Source of the DNA: Acidovorax sp. FHTAMBA
GTDB lineage: Bacteria > Pseudomonadota > Gammaproteobacteria > Burkholderiales > Burkholderiaceae_C
NCBI RefSeq assembly: GCF_038958875.1
Contig: NZ_CP152407.1
Location: 2,301,501 to 2,365,500 of the forward strand
DNA length: 64,000 nt
Direction of reading: 5' to 3'
A program made the translations under genes and the position numbers. This document shows, piece by piece, positions 46,953-55,650 of this stretch (positions are counted from its first letter, which is position 1; each line of letters begins with the position of its first letter). The notes under the pieces were generated by a model. The model saw only the letters and a list, made by a program, of their open reading frames with translations. It was not told the origin of the DNA and did no database searches.

Positions 46953-47690
46953 GAACAACGTGGACTTGTCATCCGACAAGCAATTGCTGCGTGCCCTGGA
47001 GACGTGGCACCCCAAGTACCTCTAATGGTGGAAGGAATGGGTTCTGCTTGGAGCGGCTCAGCTGCCAGCAGGACAACCATCGCATGCTGGGAGCTTTCAA
47101 CGAGCTCACGCCGGACTGAGTCTCCTTCTTCATGTTCACCTGCTTCACCGACCGCGACGGCAAGATGCAGCTCGCCGCGCTGGCCGAAAGCGGCTTCGAC
47201 CCCTTGTTGCGCTCCTGCCGTTTCATGTTGACCGAGGAGGCACATCACCTGTTAGTGGGTGAGACAGGCGTGCAGCGTACCATCGAGGCACCTGCTCGGC
47301 CATGGTGAAGGCGGGCATCACCGACCCTTACGACGTAGAGCGCGTGCGCGCGCTCGGTGTGGTCGACCTGCCGCTGCTGCAACGCAAGGCCAACTTCCAC
47401 ATGAGCTTGACGCGGGACCTGTTCGGCAGTGAGATTTCGCGCAATGGCGGCGAGGCGTTCAGCGCTGGACTGAAGGGCCGCCTCAACGAAGCCAAGCTCA
47501 GCGACGACCAAAAGCTGCAAGACGCCTTGTGCCGGTCACCCAGGTGGTCGATGGTGAGCTGGGGGGAACCAGGTGCCAGCGCTGCGCGCGATAAATTGCC
47601 GCCTGCTGGAGGACTACATCGCCGATTGCCGGGGGCATCGACCGCAAATGGGCGGTGCCAAAGGCCAAAAACGCCCAAAAACGGCGTCAT
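46948..47690 (+). pseudogene. boxB: boxB (benzoyl-CoA 2,3-epoxidase subunit B) remnant
   Basis: Several segments match BoxB in order on the plus strand. MPNNVDLSSDKQLLRALETW is stopped by TAA at 47023. A gap of about 180 codons is missing. Then come RMLGAFNELTPD with a TGA where Trp is expected, SFFMFTCFTDRDGKMQLAAL, CRFMLTEEAHHLLVGETG, a frame change, and DLFGSEISRNGGEAFSAGLK, with further shifts after about 47520 (LLEDYIADCRG... is recognisable). Intact BoxB is about 475 residues; this is broken by at least two stops, two frameshifts and a large internal deletion. It cannot make the oxygenase. It is opposite in strand to the working benzoate genes further right. Confidence 0.8.
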
Positions 47691-47762
47691 CCGGTGCCGC
47701 GCGGCAAATCACGAAGGCTTGTTCAGCGTAGCCTAAGCGCATTGAGCGCATTGAAGCGCAGT

Positions 47763-49013
47763 TTAAGCCATGCTCTCCACTGGCACGGGCAGTGGCATGC
47801 GTACTCTGTCCCAGCGTTCTACGTGTTGGCCCAACTGGTAAGCCGTGATAGCCGACAGCGTCCAACCCAGATGGCCGTGACCGGTGTTGTAAAACACGTT
47901 GGCGTACCTTCCTGGACCTACGCGCGGCATCATGTTGGGCAGCATCGGGCGCAGGCCTGCCCAGGGTTCGACCCGACGCGTGCTCACGTCAGGAAAACAC
48001 TGGTTCACCCAGCTAACCAGCGGCCGAATGCGATCAGCACGGATGTCGAGGTTGTAGCCGTTGAACTCTGCCGTACCGGCCACTCGGAAGCGGTTGAGGC
48101 CTAAGCGACTCGTGACCAGCTTGGTCTCGTCATCGAGCAGGCTGACCTGCGGCGCAGCGGCCTGGCTCTGTTCATCGTCGAGCATGACGGTGATGGAATA
48201 CCCCTTGACCGGGTAGACGTTGAGCCGGTCGCCGAGCTGTGCACCCAGCGCGCGGCTGCGCACGCCGGCGCAGACTACAACCCCGTCTGCGTCGATCTCC
48301 GTCCCATTTGCCAGCATCACCTGGGCAGTTTTGCCCGTGCTCCGTACACGTTCCACGGTGTGGGCGGTCATGAATTTCACGCCCAAACGAGAACATGCCA
48401 AGCTCAGTCCGTGCGTGAACTTGTGGATGTCGCCTGTGCTGTCGCTCTCGGTGTACCAGCCCCCAAAAAATTCGCCGGTGAGCGTTGGTTCGATGGCGCG
48501 CATTTCATCGGGGGTGACGGCTCGGCGTGGAAGGCCACCTTCTGCCAAAAGCTTTGATACCTGGCCTGCATGCTCGAAACCAGCGCGGTCTCGATAGATG
48601 TGCAGGATGCCGCGCTCCTTCAAGTCGAAATCGATGCCCTCGTCCCGCGCCCAGCTGAACAGGTGCTCACGCGCGGCAACGGCCAGGCGCGTGGTAGCGA
48701 CCGTGTTGTCGCGGTACTTCGGAATGGACGCAGCGAACTCTGCAAACCAGCTGAGCTTGTGCCAACTCGGGCGCGGATTGACCAGGAGGGGGGCGTCCGC
48801 CGTGAACATCCACTTCAAGCCCTTGACCAAGGTGGACGCATGGGTCCAGACCTCGGCATTGGAGGCAGACAGTTGCCCGCCGTTGGCATGGCTGGTTTCC
48901 ATGCCCGCATAGCGGTGTTTTTCGATGAGGGTGACTTCGTGGCCAGCACGGGCCAATGCGTAGGCGCTGGTGACGCCGGTGATGCCGCCGCCGATAACGA
49001 TGAGGTGTGCCAT
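47763..49013 (-). CDS. FAD-dependent amino-acid oxidoreductase, DadA-like
   Basis: A 416-residue DAO-fold enzyme: dinucleotide site IGGGITGVTSAYALARAGHE at residues 7-26, and HANGGQLSASNAEVW, the DadA-type substrate region. The C-terminal GLRPMLPNMMPRVGPGRYAN and NTGHGHLGWTLS bind FAD. DadA oxidises D-amino acids; close relatives act on glycine or sarcosine. The tandem glycine riboswitch directly upstream argues that glycine is the relevant substrate or signal here. It is the last gene after the amidohydrolase and Bug genes. The ATG giving MAHLIVIGG was chosen; longer frames translate the riboswitch. Confidence 0.82.
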   Translation of the reverse strand: MAHLIVIGGGITGVTSAYALARAGHEVTLIEKHRYAGMETSHANGGQLSASNAEVWTHASTLVKGLKWMFTADAPLLVNPRPSWHKLSWFAEFAASIPKYRDNTVATTRLAVAAREHLFSWARDEGIDFDLKERGILHIYRDRAGFEHAGQVSKLLAEGGLPRRAVTPDEMRAIEPTLTGEFFGGWYTESDSTGDIHKFTHGLSLACSRLGVKFMTAHTVERVRSTGKTAQVMLANGTEIDADGVVVCAGVRSRALGAQLGDRLNVYPVKGYSITVMLDDEQSQAAAPQVSLLDDETKLVTSRLGLNRFRVAGTAEFNGYNLDIRADRIRPLVSWVNQCFPDVSTRRVEPWAGLRPMLPNMMPRVGPGRYANVFYNTGHGHLGWTLSAITAYQLGQHVERWDRVRMPLPVPVESMA

Positions 49014-49048
49014 GGGAGTCTCGCGTTCAAAGCCGTCAAACAGGTAGG

Positions 49049-49077
49049 CATGGGCCGCACACTGCGTGCGGCCCATG
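49049..49077 (-). terminator. hairpin of the riboswitch expression platform
   Basis: The 12-bp arms CATGGGCCGCAC (49049-49060) and GTGCGGCCCATG (49066-49077) are perfect, with a 5-nt loop. It lies between aptamer 2 and the oxidoreductase start. There is no clear U run after it on the minus strand, so it may act in anti-termination or on translation rather than as a plain terminator. Confidence 0.5.
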
Positions 49078-49082
49078 ACCCC

Positions 49083-49266
49083 CTCTGTTTGGGACCTGAG
49101 AGATTCACCAGCGCTCGCGCTGATTTGCTCCTGCGGCGGGCCGGGGGACGAGTCCCGGCCACTCTTCAGAGTTTGTTGCGTATTGACCGGTCCTTTTGCC
49201 TGAGAGTTTCCGGGGCGGTTGCTCCTTCGGCGCCAGCCCATTTCACAGGCCGGGCTCTCCCGATCG
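49083..49266 (-). ncRNA. tandem glycine riboswitch
   Basis: Read on the minus strand, aptamer 1 (about 49181-49266) has CCGAAGGAGCAA and then ACTCTCAGGCAAAAGGACCG, the conserved glycine-riboswitch core. Aptamer 2 (about 49083-49170) has CGCAGGAGCAAATC and then GAATCTCTCAGGTCCCAAAC. Both have the expected P3 stems between the two conserved blocks. The element lies 15 bp after the Bug gene stop and about 70 nt before the DadA-like start, i.e. inside a likely transcription unit. Glycine riboswitches are usually ON switches for glycine breakdown, commonly gcv genes. Confidence 0.92.
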
Positions 49267-49280
49267 ATACAGTGTTGATA

Positions 49281-50273
49281 TTACTGTGGTTGTAGCTGTA
49301 TCGATTTGGCGATGGCGCGAAATTGGTGGATTCCATCGAGATAGGCTTTGTCTACTGCGGCTAGCGGAAGCGGTTTCGCCAGCAATTGGCTGTTCGCTTC
49401 CAGTGCCTGGTGCACGCCCGGGTCGGCCAGCGTCTCCGTGATGGCTTTATGCAAAGCAACGACAACTGGCTCGGGCGTGTCCTTCTTCACGAAGTAGCCC
49501 GTCCAGATGTTGAAGGTGAAGTCCTTAAGTTGCTTGCTCTCGGTAATGGCGGGAAAGCCCTTCACGCCCTCAAGCCGTTCGCTGTTGAGCATGGCGAGCA
49601 CCTGAAGACGATTTTGCTTGTGCATCTCGTCATACTTCTTGCCATACGGTGCCAGAAAGAAATCGACCTGGTTGGCCATTAAGTCCTGCTCGGCCGGCGC
49701 CGAGCCACGGTAGGGCACATGGACCATCGGAATTCCCGTCACCTTGGAGAGGTGCTCGCCCAACAAATGGTAGAACGAACCTGGGCCTACGCTGGCGTAG
49801 GTCACGGGGCGGCCCTGCTGCGCCGCCTTTCGGGCATGGTCGAGGAACTCGTCGACAGTGCTGACGGGCAGGCCCTTACGGGCCAGGAAAGCAATCTGTG
49901 CCGTTGCGATCATCTGCACGAGGCGGAAGTCCTCGCTCTTAAATTTGATGGACGCGATGGCCAGTGGGGCCAAAATGAGTTCATTGGGCGAGCCCTGGAA
50001 AAGCTGATAGCCGTCGCTCGGGGCGTTGAGCACCTTCTGCGCGGCGATAGAGCCGCTCGCGCCACCCAGGTTCTCGATCACTACGGGTTGTCCCAGCTGC
50101 TTGCCCAGTGTGTTGTTGACCGAGCGGGCGATGACGTCAGACAGGCCCCCGGCCGGGTAAGGCACCAGCATTGTCACCGGACGAGTCGGATAGTTCTGTG
50201 CCTGGGCCATGCCTGAAAGGGCGGCCAGGGCGATGGCCGCGCCGGCCATCAGGGTCTTGTAATGGATGATCAT
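49281..50273 (-). CDS. Bug-family (tripartite tricarboxylate transporter) binding protein
   Basis: A 330-residue periplasmic protein with a signal peptide (TLMAGAAIALAALSGMAQAQ) and a Bug fold (YPTRPVTMLVPYPAGGLSDV, VVIENLGGASGSIAAQKVL, MVHVPYRGSAPAEQDLMANQ). No TctA/TctB membrane genes are present, so it is an orphan, as is common in betaproteobacteria. The start overlaps the stop of the amidohydrolase gene by 4 bp, which ties it to the same substrate. A hippurate or similar ligand is plausible but unproved. Confidence 0.88.
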   Translation of the reverse strand: MIIHYKTLMAGAAIALAALSGMAQAQNYPTRPVTMLVPYPAGGLSDVIARSVNNTLGKQLGQPVVIENLGGASGSIAAQKVLNAPSDGYQLFQGSPNELILAPLAIASIKFKSEDFRLVQMIATAQIAFLARKGLPVSTVDEFLDHARKAAQQGRPVTYASVGPGSFYHLLGEHLSKVTGIPMVHVPYRGSAPAEQDLMANQVDFFLAPYGKKYDEMHKQNRLQVLAMLNSERLEGVKGFPAITESKQLKDFTFNIWTGYFVKKDTPEPVVVALHKAITETLADPGVHQALEANSQLLAKPLPLAAVDKAYLDGIHQFRAIAKSIQLQPQ

Positions 50274-51475
50274 GGGGAGTCTCCTGTTTCTTTAGTGGTG
50301 GGGGAAGAAGAGTCAAGTAGCTCCTGTACGAGCGCTATCCAGTACGCGGCGCCAACGCCGATGTTGTGGTCGTTGAAGTCGTATGCGGGGTTGTGAACCA
50401 TGCAGGCACCAGGCTCCTGCCCCACGCCGTTGCCGATGAAAAGATAGCTACCGGGCACCCGCTCCAGCATGAAGGCGAAGTCTTCGCTGCCCGTGAGCAT
50501 GGCCCCCTGGGCGATGACCTGCTCAGGCGGAAAATGCGCCTGAGCGATCGCGAGAGCCCGGGCGGTCTGCGTCGCGTCGTTCACCAGGACGGCGTAGCCG
50601 GGGCGCCAGTCCACCTCGGCCCGAACCCCGTAACTTTCGGCCTGCAGACGTACCAGATTCTTGATGCGCACTTCCATGTCGCGGCGGACCTGCGGATCGA
50701 GCGCACGCACGCTCAGCTCCAGCCGGGCAGAGGAGGGGATGACGTTGTTGGCCGCCCCCGCGTGCAGGGCGCCCACGGTGACGACGGCAGGCTGCATCGG
50801 GTCGACGCTGCGCGAGACGATTGTCTGCAATGCCATGACTACGGAGGCTGCAGCCACCAGCGGGTCCACTGCGCGGTGGGGCATGGCGCCATGGCCGCCG
50901 GTGCCGTGCAATAAGACCGTCGCGTAATCCGATGAGGCCATGGTTGGCCCACTGCGAAACACCAGTTGACCCTGCGCGTACCCCGGCATGTTGTGCATTG
51001 CGAAGATCGCGTCGCAGGGAAAACGTTCGAACAGCCCGTCTTCCATCATCTTGAGGGCGCCGCCCCCGCCTTCTTCGGCTGGCTGAAAGATCAGGTTGAG
51101 CGTGCCGTCGAAGCTGCCGGATGATTCCGCCAAGTGGCGTGCCGCAGCCAGCAGCATCGCCGTGTGGCCGTCATGGCCGCAGGCATGCATCACCCCATGG
51201 TGGCGGCTGGACCACTCGGCACCCGTTGCCTCTTCGATCGGCAGCGCATCCATATCTGCGCGCAGGCCGATCGCGCGGCTCGAAGTGCCGCGTCGCAGTT
51301 GCCCCACCACGCCCGTTCCACCAAGCCCTGTGGTAACGGTGTAACCCCAGGACGCCAGCTTTTCCGCGACCAGAGCACTGGTACGGTGTTCAGAGAAGGC
51401 CAGCTCCGGGTGCCGGTGGATATCACGCCGCACCGCAATGAACTCCTGAAGCTGCTGATCACTGAGACGTTCCAA
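50270..51475 (-). CDS. M20D amidohydrolase, hippurate-hydrolase type
   Basis: A 401-residue dinuclear metallopeptidase of the HipO/AbgA/IAA-amino-acid hydrolase group. The metal-site segments are DMDALPI, MHACGHDGHTAML (Cys99, His101, His104), FQPAEEGGGG (Glu134/135) and the His near 161. The dimerisation domain carries ASSDYATVLLHGTGGHGAMP. Known members cleave N-acyl amino acids such as hippurate. The start is TTG with GGGGGT upstream; an ATG five bases earlier is out of frame. Context with benzoate genes and a glycine sensor favours N-benzoylglycine. The exact specificity is inference. Confidence 0.8.
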   Translation of the reverse strand: MERLSDQQLQEFIAVRRDIHRHPELAFSEHRTSALVAEKLASWGYTVTTGLGGTGVVGQLRRGTSSRAIGLRADMDALPIEEATGAEWSSRHHGVMHACGHDGHTAMLLAAARHLAESSGSFDGTLNLIFQPAEEGGGGALKMMEDGLFERFPCDAIFAMHNMPGYAQGQLVFRSGPTMASSDYATVLLHGTGGHGAMPHRAVDPLVAAASVVMALQTIVSRSVDPMQPAVVTVGALHAGAANNVIPSSARLELSVRALDPQVRRDMEVRIKNLVRLQAESYGVRAEVDWRPGYAVLVNDATQTARALAIAQAHFPPEQVIAQGAMLTGSEDFAFMLERVPGSYLFIGNGVGQEPGACMVHNPAYDFNDHNIGVGAAYWIALVQELLDSSSPTTKETGDSP

Positions 51476-51535
51476 AACATGACCCCCAAGGTGGATGAAC
51501 TATTACGCATGTTAAAAAGCGTTTGTTTTAAAGTC

Positions 51536-51555
51536 CAATGCATTAATGTGCATTG
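51536..51555. promoter_or_regulatory. TGCA(N6)TGCA palindrome in the amidohydrolase/LysR gap
   Basis: CAATGCA and TGCATTG are perfect 7-bp arms around TTAATG. It is in the 107-bp gap between the divergent genes and has the same TGCA(N6)TGCA form as the array at 46741. It could be read by BoxR or by the LysR protein. Confidence 0.6.
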
Positions 51556-51582
51556 ACCGATGAGTTTCACGAGAAAATCAAG

Positions 51583-52494
51583 ATGACGTTGGTACAGCTT
51601 CGACATTTCGTGGTGGTTGCAGACATCGGCTCCTTCGCACAGGCTTCCGCGGCCCTGTTCCTGACCCAGCCAGCGCTCACGCGCAGCATCCAGAGCCTGG
51701 AGCTTGAGCTCGGCGGCACGCTGTTCGACCGCCTGGGCCGCCGCATCGCCTTGACACCCTTCGGGCGGGAAGTGCTCAACCGCGCTCGGCTGCTCGTCAG
51801 CGACGCCGAGACACTGCGGCACGCTGGCAAGGCCCTGCACGCAGGGTTGATCGGCACGCTTCGTGTTGGCTTGAGCTCGGCACCCGGCGCCTTGCTGAGC
51901 ACGCCGCTCATGCGGCATATGGCTGAGCACCATCCCCGGCTGAAGGTCGAGATTTCCCGCGGCAACACCGCGGTGCTGATTCATGCACTGCGCGAGCAGC
52001 TCCTGGATGCGGCGATCGTCGATATCCGCGACATGCGTCCTTCTGCGGATTTGAGGGTGGACCTCGCCTTCGAACTCGGGGCTGGCTTTCTGGTGCGAAA
52101 AGACCACCCGTTGGCACGGCTCGGCAGGACCGTTACTCTGGCCGACATCACGGCATACCCGGTCGCCTCCACGCCGCTGAGCGACGAGGTGGCACGCATG
52201 CTGATTGCCCGCTACGGCCCCGAGGCCAATCCCGATGATATGGTTACGTTGCGTTGCGACGAAACCATGAGCCTGGCGGATGTTGCGCAGCACAGTGATG
52301 CGATCCTGCTCACCATTTCCGCCGTGGCGCCTGGGCTGGTACCGCTGCCGGTGGTGCCGCACCTTGATGCAACGGGGCGTTTCGGGCTGGTCGTTGCCGC
52401 GCAGCGCCAGGAGGCACCCGCATTGGGCATCGTGCGCGAGCACTTGCCAAACTGGCTCGGCAATGTGACAGCACACCAAGCCTTGCGTGAGTAG
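51583..52494 (+). CDS. LysR-type regulator of the amidohydrolase unit
   Basis: A 303-residue LTTR: winged helix TLVQLRHFVVVADIGSFAQA and then FLTQPALTRSIQSLELELGG, followed by a substrate-binding domain. The ATG giving MTLVQLRH was preferred over an upstream TTG because LTTRs typically begin there. It is divergent from the M20D-Bug-oxidoreductase genes, the classical arrangement for an LTTR activating its neighbour. The inducer could be hippurate or benzoate; this is inference. The 221-bp gap after it (52495-52715) holds no recognised feature. Confidence 0.85.
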   Translation: MTLVQLRHFVVVADIGSFAQASAALFLTQPALTRSIQSLELELGGTLFDRLGRRIALTPFGREVLNRARLLVSDAETLRHAGKALHAGLIGTLRVGLSSAPGALLSTPLMRHMAEHHPRLKVEISRGNTAVLIHALREQLLDAAIVDIRDMRPSADLRVDLAFELGAGFLVRKDHPLARLGRTVTLADITAYPVASTPLSDEVARMLIARYGPEANPDDMVTLRCDETMSLADVAQHSDAILLTISAVAPGLVPLPVVPHLDATGRFGLVVAAQRQEAPALGIVREHLPNWLGNVTAHQALRE

Positions 52495-52715
52495 TTAGTG
52501 CAGTGATTGAGAGTGTGGAAGTGGGTCCGCCGAGGAGCACGGTGTTGTTGCGGCCGGCGCTGCTGGGGAATGCGCATGCAAACGCTGTTGGCCGTAGGCC
52601 CCCTGCCGGCAGCCACCAAGTAATGCGCTGATGGGCTGATGGGCTGGCCGGCTTGTCCCGAGAGGAAAGTAATTTCGTGCGATCCAGCGATGCCAGATCG
52701 CGCTACAGGCACTGT

Positions 52716-53675
52716 TTATATTAACTCCACTTTTTCGACCAAGGCACGTACGTCATGTGCAAGCTGGTTCCCGAGAACTTCTTGTTGACGCAGCGCCTCA
52801 ACGACCTCCGACACGATGGCAACGCGCTTTTGCGCGCCGGTTTGGATACCTTGCATTGCCTCGCGGGACGCATGGATGCGTGTGCGGCCTATGTCCGTGG
52901 CTTTCGAGGCACTGCCTACCCGCTCGCTGGCCGACTTGCAGGAGGTCACTAGCGACGACGCCAGCGCCCTGACCTGGTCGCTCGCCTCGTTGGTGCGTGC
53001 AGCCAGAGCCTTCACTTCATGGGCCACAACCGCAAAACCGCGCCCCGCCGTGCCTGCGCGGCTGGCCTCGATAGCGGCGTTGACGGCGAGCAGGTCAGTC
53101 TGTCGTGCGATCAGGTGGATGGTGGCCACGATGTCGCCTATGCGGTTGGCCTTGGCCTGGAGTTCGGCAAACAATGCGCTCGAATGTTCGACGTGCTGCG
53201 CGAGCTCCTCAATGGCCGTTTCAATGCCGGTGACTGCGGCTGCGCCGTCCTTCACCTGATCTCCTGACGATCTGGCCAGCACTTTCGCGCGATCCATGGC
53301 GTCGAGGGCATGGGCGACCAGGCGGATGAGGAGGCTAGCGTGTTGCGCAAGGTTCTTCACTTCCTCGGCCAGCTCGGACACCTGGACCGGTCCGCGCGCG
53401 TCGGTCGCAAGGTCGTGGTCGGTCCATGCGTGTACCTCGGATGCCGACGGCCCCTGCGGATGTTGCAAGGGCGGAGTGTCTGCGCGCCGTTTGCCGAAGA
53501 CAGCCATGGCAACAAACAGGACAAGGCAACAGCCACCCAGCAACAGCGTCAGGAAATCATGGGTTGTCAGGATGATTGCCACAGAAACAAGGGTGCCGAT
53601 GACCGAGGCCACCAGTTGCCCGGAGGCGGGTTGCGTAATGCCGGGTGGGTGGCGATGTTCGATTCGTGTTTGCAT
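52716..53675 (-). CDS. methyl-accepting chemotaxis protein without periplasmic sensor domain
   Basis: A 319-residue chemoreceptor. Two TM helices (about residues 21-38 and 42-62) are joined by only a few residues, so no periplasmic ligand domain exists. The cytoplasmic part has the conserved signalling tip (ARQTDLLAVNAAIEASRAGT, GRGFAVVAHEVKALA). No HAMP domain is evident. It may sense a cytoplasmic signal or couple to the binding protein encoded 30 bp upstream. It is the last gene of the benzoate operon. Confidence 0.85.
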   Translation of the reverse strand: MQTRIEHRHPPGITQPASGQLVASVIGTLVSVAIILTTHDFLTLLLGGCCLVLFVAMAVFGKRRADTPPLQHPQGPSASEVHAWTDHDLATDARGPVQVSELAEEVKNLAQHASLLIRLVAHALDAMDRAKVLARSSGDQVKDGAAAVTGIETAIEELAQHVEHSSALFAELQAKANRIGDIVATIHLIARQTDLLAVNAAIEASRAGTAGRGFAVVAHEVKALAARTNEASDQVRALASSLVTSCKSASERVGSASKATDIGRTRIHASREAMQGIQTGAQKRVAIVSEVVEALRQQEVLGNQLAHDVRALVEKVELI

Positions 53676-53705
53676 CGGAATTCTCCTCGTTGCGAAGTCG
53701 TAGTG

Positions 53706-54842
53706 CTAATACTGCAGACGCCCGCCTCGCGTGACTACGCCGATATCGACGTAGCGCGATCCCACGTTGCCTCCCGCAAAGTCCACCGTGTATCCGCCCA
53801 AGTCGACGCGCAACTTTTGCAATGCCCTGCGCAGTCCCTCGGGCGTGGGTGCCCTGTCTGTCTGACGCAGTCCCTCAACAAGCACCCGGCAGTTCAGGTA
53901 GCCAATCAGGTGCAGTTGCGTGCGCGCGGTATCCTTAGGCGCATGGTGTTCCATGGCCGCGCGGAAACGCCGAATCAGGGCTGAAGAGGTGGAATCCGTG
54001 TTCGGCGTGACCTGGGCCAAACCGATGCCAGCAGCGGCTGCGTTGCCAGCCTTGTCGACAACGCCTTGGACTGGCACGTAGGACATGCCATAGACCGGTG
54101 TAGCGTCGCCTGCGTCCCGGATCTGCGCCGCGAAGGCAGCCCCGCTGTTGGGGACGAGGATCATCACGTAGGCCTGCGCGTTTGACTGGCGCAGGTCGCT
54201 GATGATGGCTATAAAATCCTCCCCCGCCGAAGGCACCGCCACGTTCTTGGTGATAGTGACGCTCGCCTTCTGAGCGACCCCTTGGATGAATTCCAGCCCG
54301 CCACGGCCAAAGGGAATGTCCTGATAGACGACGGCGATGCGCTTGATGCCGATCATCGAGAGGTGCTGGACGATGCGAGCCAGTTGAGCGTTGTCGCTTG
54401 CGTGGGTGTGGAACATCCAGGGGCTCCCTGGCGAGCGCAGAACGTCGGCCCCGGGGGTGACGCCAACCACTGGAACCTTCAGGCTTTCAAGGGTACTGTC
54501 CTTGATCAGTGCGGCGACGTTGGCCGAGCCCAGCAGGTTGAGGAACGCCACAGGCTTTTCGCTGGCGGCGACATCGCGCATGACGGCGATGGTTTTTTCA
54601 GGTTTGTATTCGTCGTCGCGCTGTACCAAGCGCAGCGTGTTCCCGTTGATCCCTCCATCTGCATTGGCTTCGGATATGCATGCCTTGGTGCCTTCCAGGT
54701 TGGCCAGGCCGTTGACGGCAAGCGGCCCGCTGAAAGGCCCCACATGAGCCACGACGACTTCTCCCGCAGTGGCGGTTTGGCCCGCCACGTAAAAACACAG
54801 TAGCACCAGCGTTGCATGAACGCGCAATTTGAAGGATCGCAT
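53706..54842 (-). CDS. second LIV-type periplasmic binding protein
   Basis: A 378-residue type-I periplasmic binding protein with a signal peptide (ATLVLLCFYVAGQTATAG) and the LivK-type fold (VAHVGPFSGPLAVNGLANLE, INGNTLRLVQRDDEYKPEKT, NGLASP-like region VPVVGVTPGADVLRSPGSP). It is one of two such proteins around a single ABC transporter and is closer to the chemoreceptor than to the permease genes. It could supply ligand to the transporter or present it for chemotaxis. Confidence 0.85.
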   Translation of the reverse strand: MRSFKLRVHATLVLLCFYVAGQTATAGEVVVAHVGPFSGPLAVNGLANLEGTKACISEANADGGINGNTLRLVQRDDEYKPEKTIAVMRDVAASEKPVAFLNLLGSANVAALIKDSTLESLKVPVVGVTPGADVLRSPGSPWMFHTHASDNAQLARIVQHLSMIGIKRIAVVYQDIPFGRGGLEFIQGVAQKASVTITKNVAVPSAGEDFIAIISDLRQSNAQAYVMILVPNSGAAFAAQIRDAGDATPVYGMSYVPVQGVVDKAGNAAAAGIGLAQVTPNTDSTSSALIRRFRAAMEHHAPKDTARTQLHLIGYLNCRVLVEGLRQTDRAPTPEGLRRALQKLRVDLGGYTVDFAGGNVGSRYVDIGVVTRGGRLQY

Positions 54843-54948
54843 GTGTCGCTCTCAAAACTTGATAGTTAGTCTGATACGCAAATGGACGGCCGAACTCGAC
54901 GTATTCCCGGTGCGCCTTGACCCGTCAGCAAGGGCCGCATCACCTGGA

Positions 54949-55650
54949 TCAAACGCCCAGGCGTTCGCCGAGTGCGTGCGGGTCTGCGAGCAGTGCCGTG
55001 GAATCGCCTGCCAGGACGATGCGGCCCTTCTCCATCACTATCGCTCTCTCGGTATGCCGCAGCACGCGGCGCCAGTCCCTGTCCACGATCAGGGTGGAGA
55101 TGCCCGTTTGGCGGATAGCCTCGATCACGCGCCAGATCTCGACCACGATCAGCGGCGCAAGCCCCTCGGTGGCTTCGTCGAGGATGAGCAGGCGAGGGTT
55201 CGTCATCAGCGCGCGGCCGATGGAAAGCATCTGTTGCTCACCGCCAGACAACTGCTGTCCGCCGTTGTCCAGGCGCTCCGCCAGCCGCGGAAAGGTGGCG
55301 AGCACGCGATCGAACGTCCACTCGCGCCGGCCGTCGACGCCAGCGCGTGCGGCCATCACCAGGTTCTCGCGCACGGACAGGTTGGGGAAGATGCCGCGGC
55401 CCTCGGGCACGTACCCAATGCCCAGTCGGGCCATGCGTTCGGGCGCCCAGCCGACTACGGTGGCGCCATCACAAGTCACGCTGCCGCGTGCCGGGCGCAC
55501 GTAGCCCATCAGGCTGCGGATCAAGGTCGTCTTGCCCATGCCGTTGCGACCCAGCAGGCCCACGGACGTCGCTGTGGGGATGCCCGCCTCGATGCCGCGC
55601 AGGATGTGGCTGTCGCCGTAGTAGGTGTGCAGATCCTGGATGCCAATCAT
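54949..55650 (-). CDS. livF: LIV-type ABC transporter ATPase LivF
   Basis: A 233-residue ATPase: Walker A GLLGRNGMGKTTLIRSL, signature LSGGEQQMLSIGRAL, Walker B LLILDEATEGLAPLI. LivF is one of the paired ATPases of branched-chain-amino-acid-type importers, which in aromatic clusters take up aromatic acids. It directly follows livG without a gap. Confidence 0.92.
   Translation of the reverse strand: MIGIQDLHTYYGDSHILRGIEAGIPTATSVGLLGRNGMGKTTLIRSLMGYVRPARGSVTCDGATVVGWAPERMARLGIGYVPEGRGIFPNLSVRENLVMAARAGVDGRREWTFDRVLATFPRLAERLDNGGQQLSGGEQQMLSIGRALMTNPRLLILDEATEGLAPLIVVEIWRVIEAIRQTGISTLIVDRDWRRVLRHTERAIVMEKGRIVLAGDSTALLADPHALGERLGV

Noticed and set aside
46815..47231. Plus-strand frame starting MNAAFVIQPS after AGAGGA
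   Set aside because: It reads through the 29-bp duplication and across the boxB remnant in changing frames; no intact domain.
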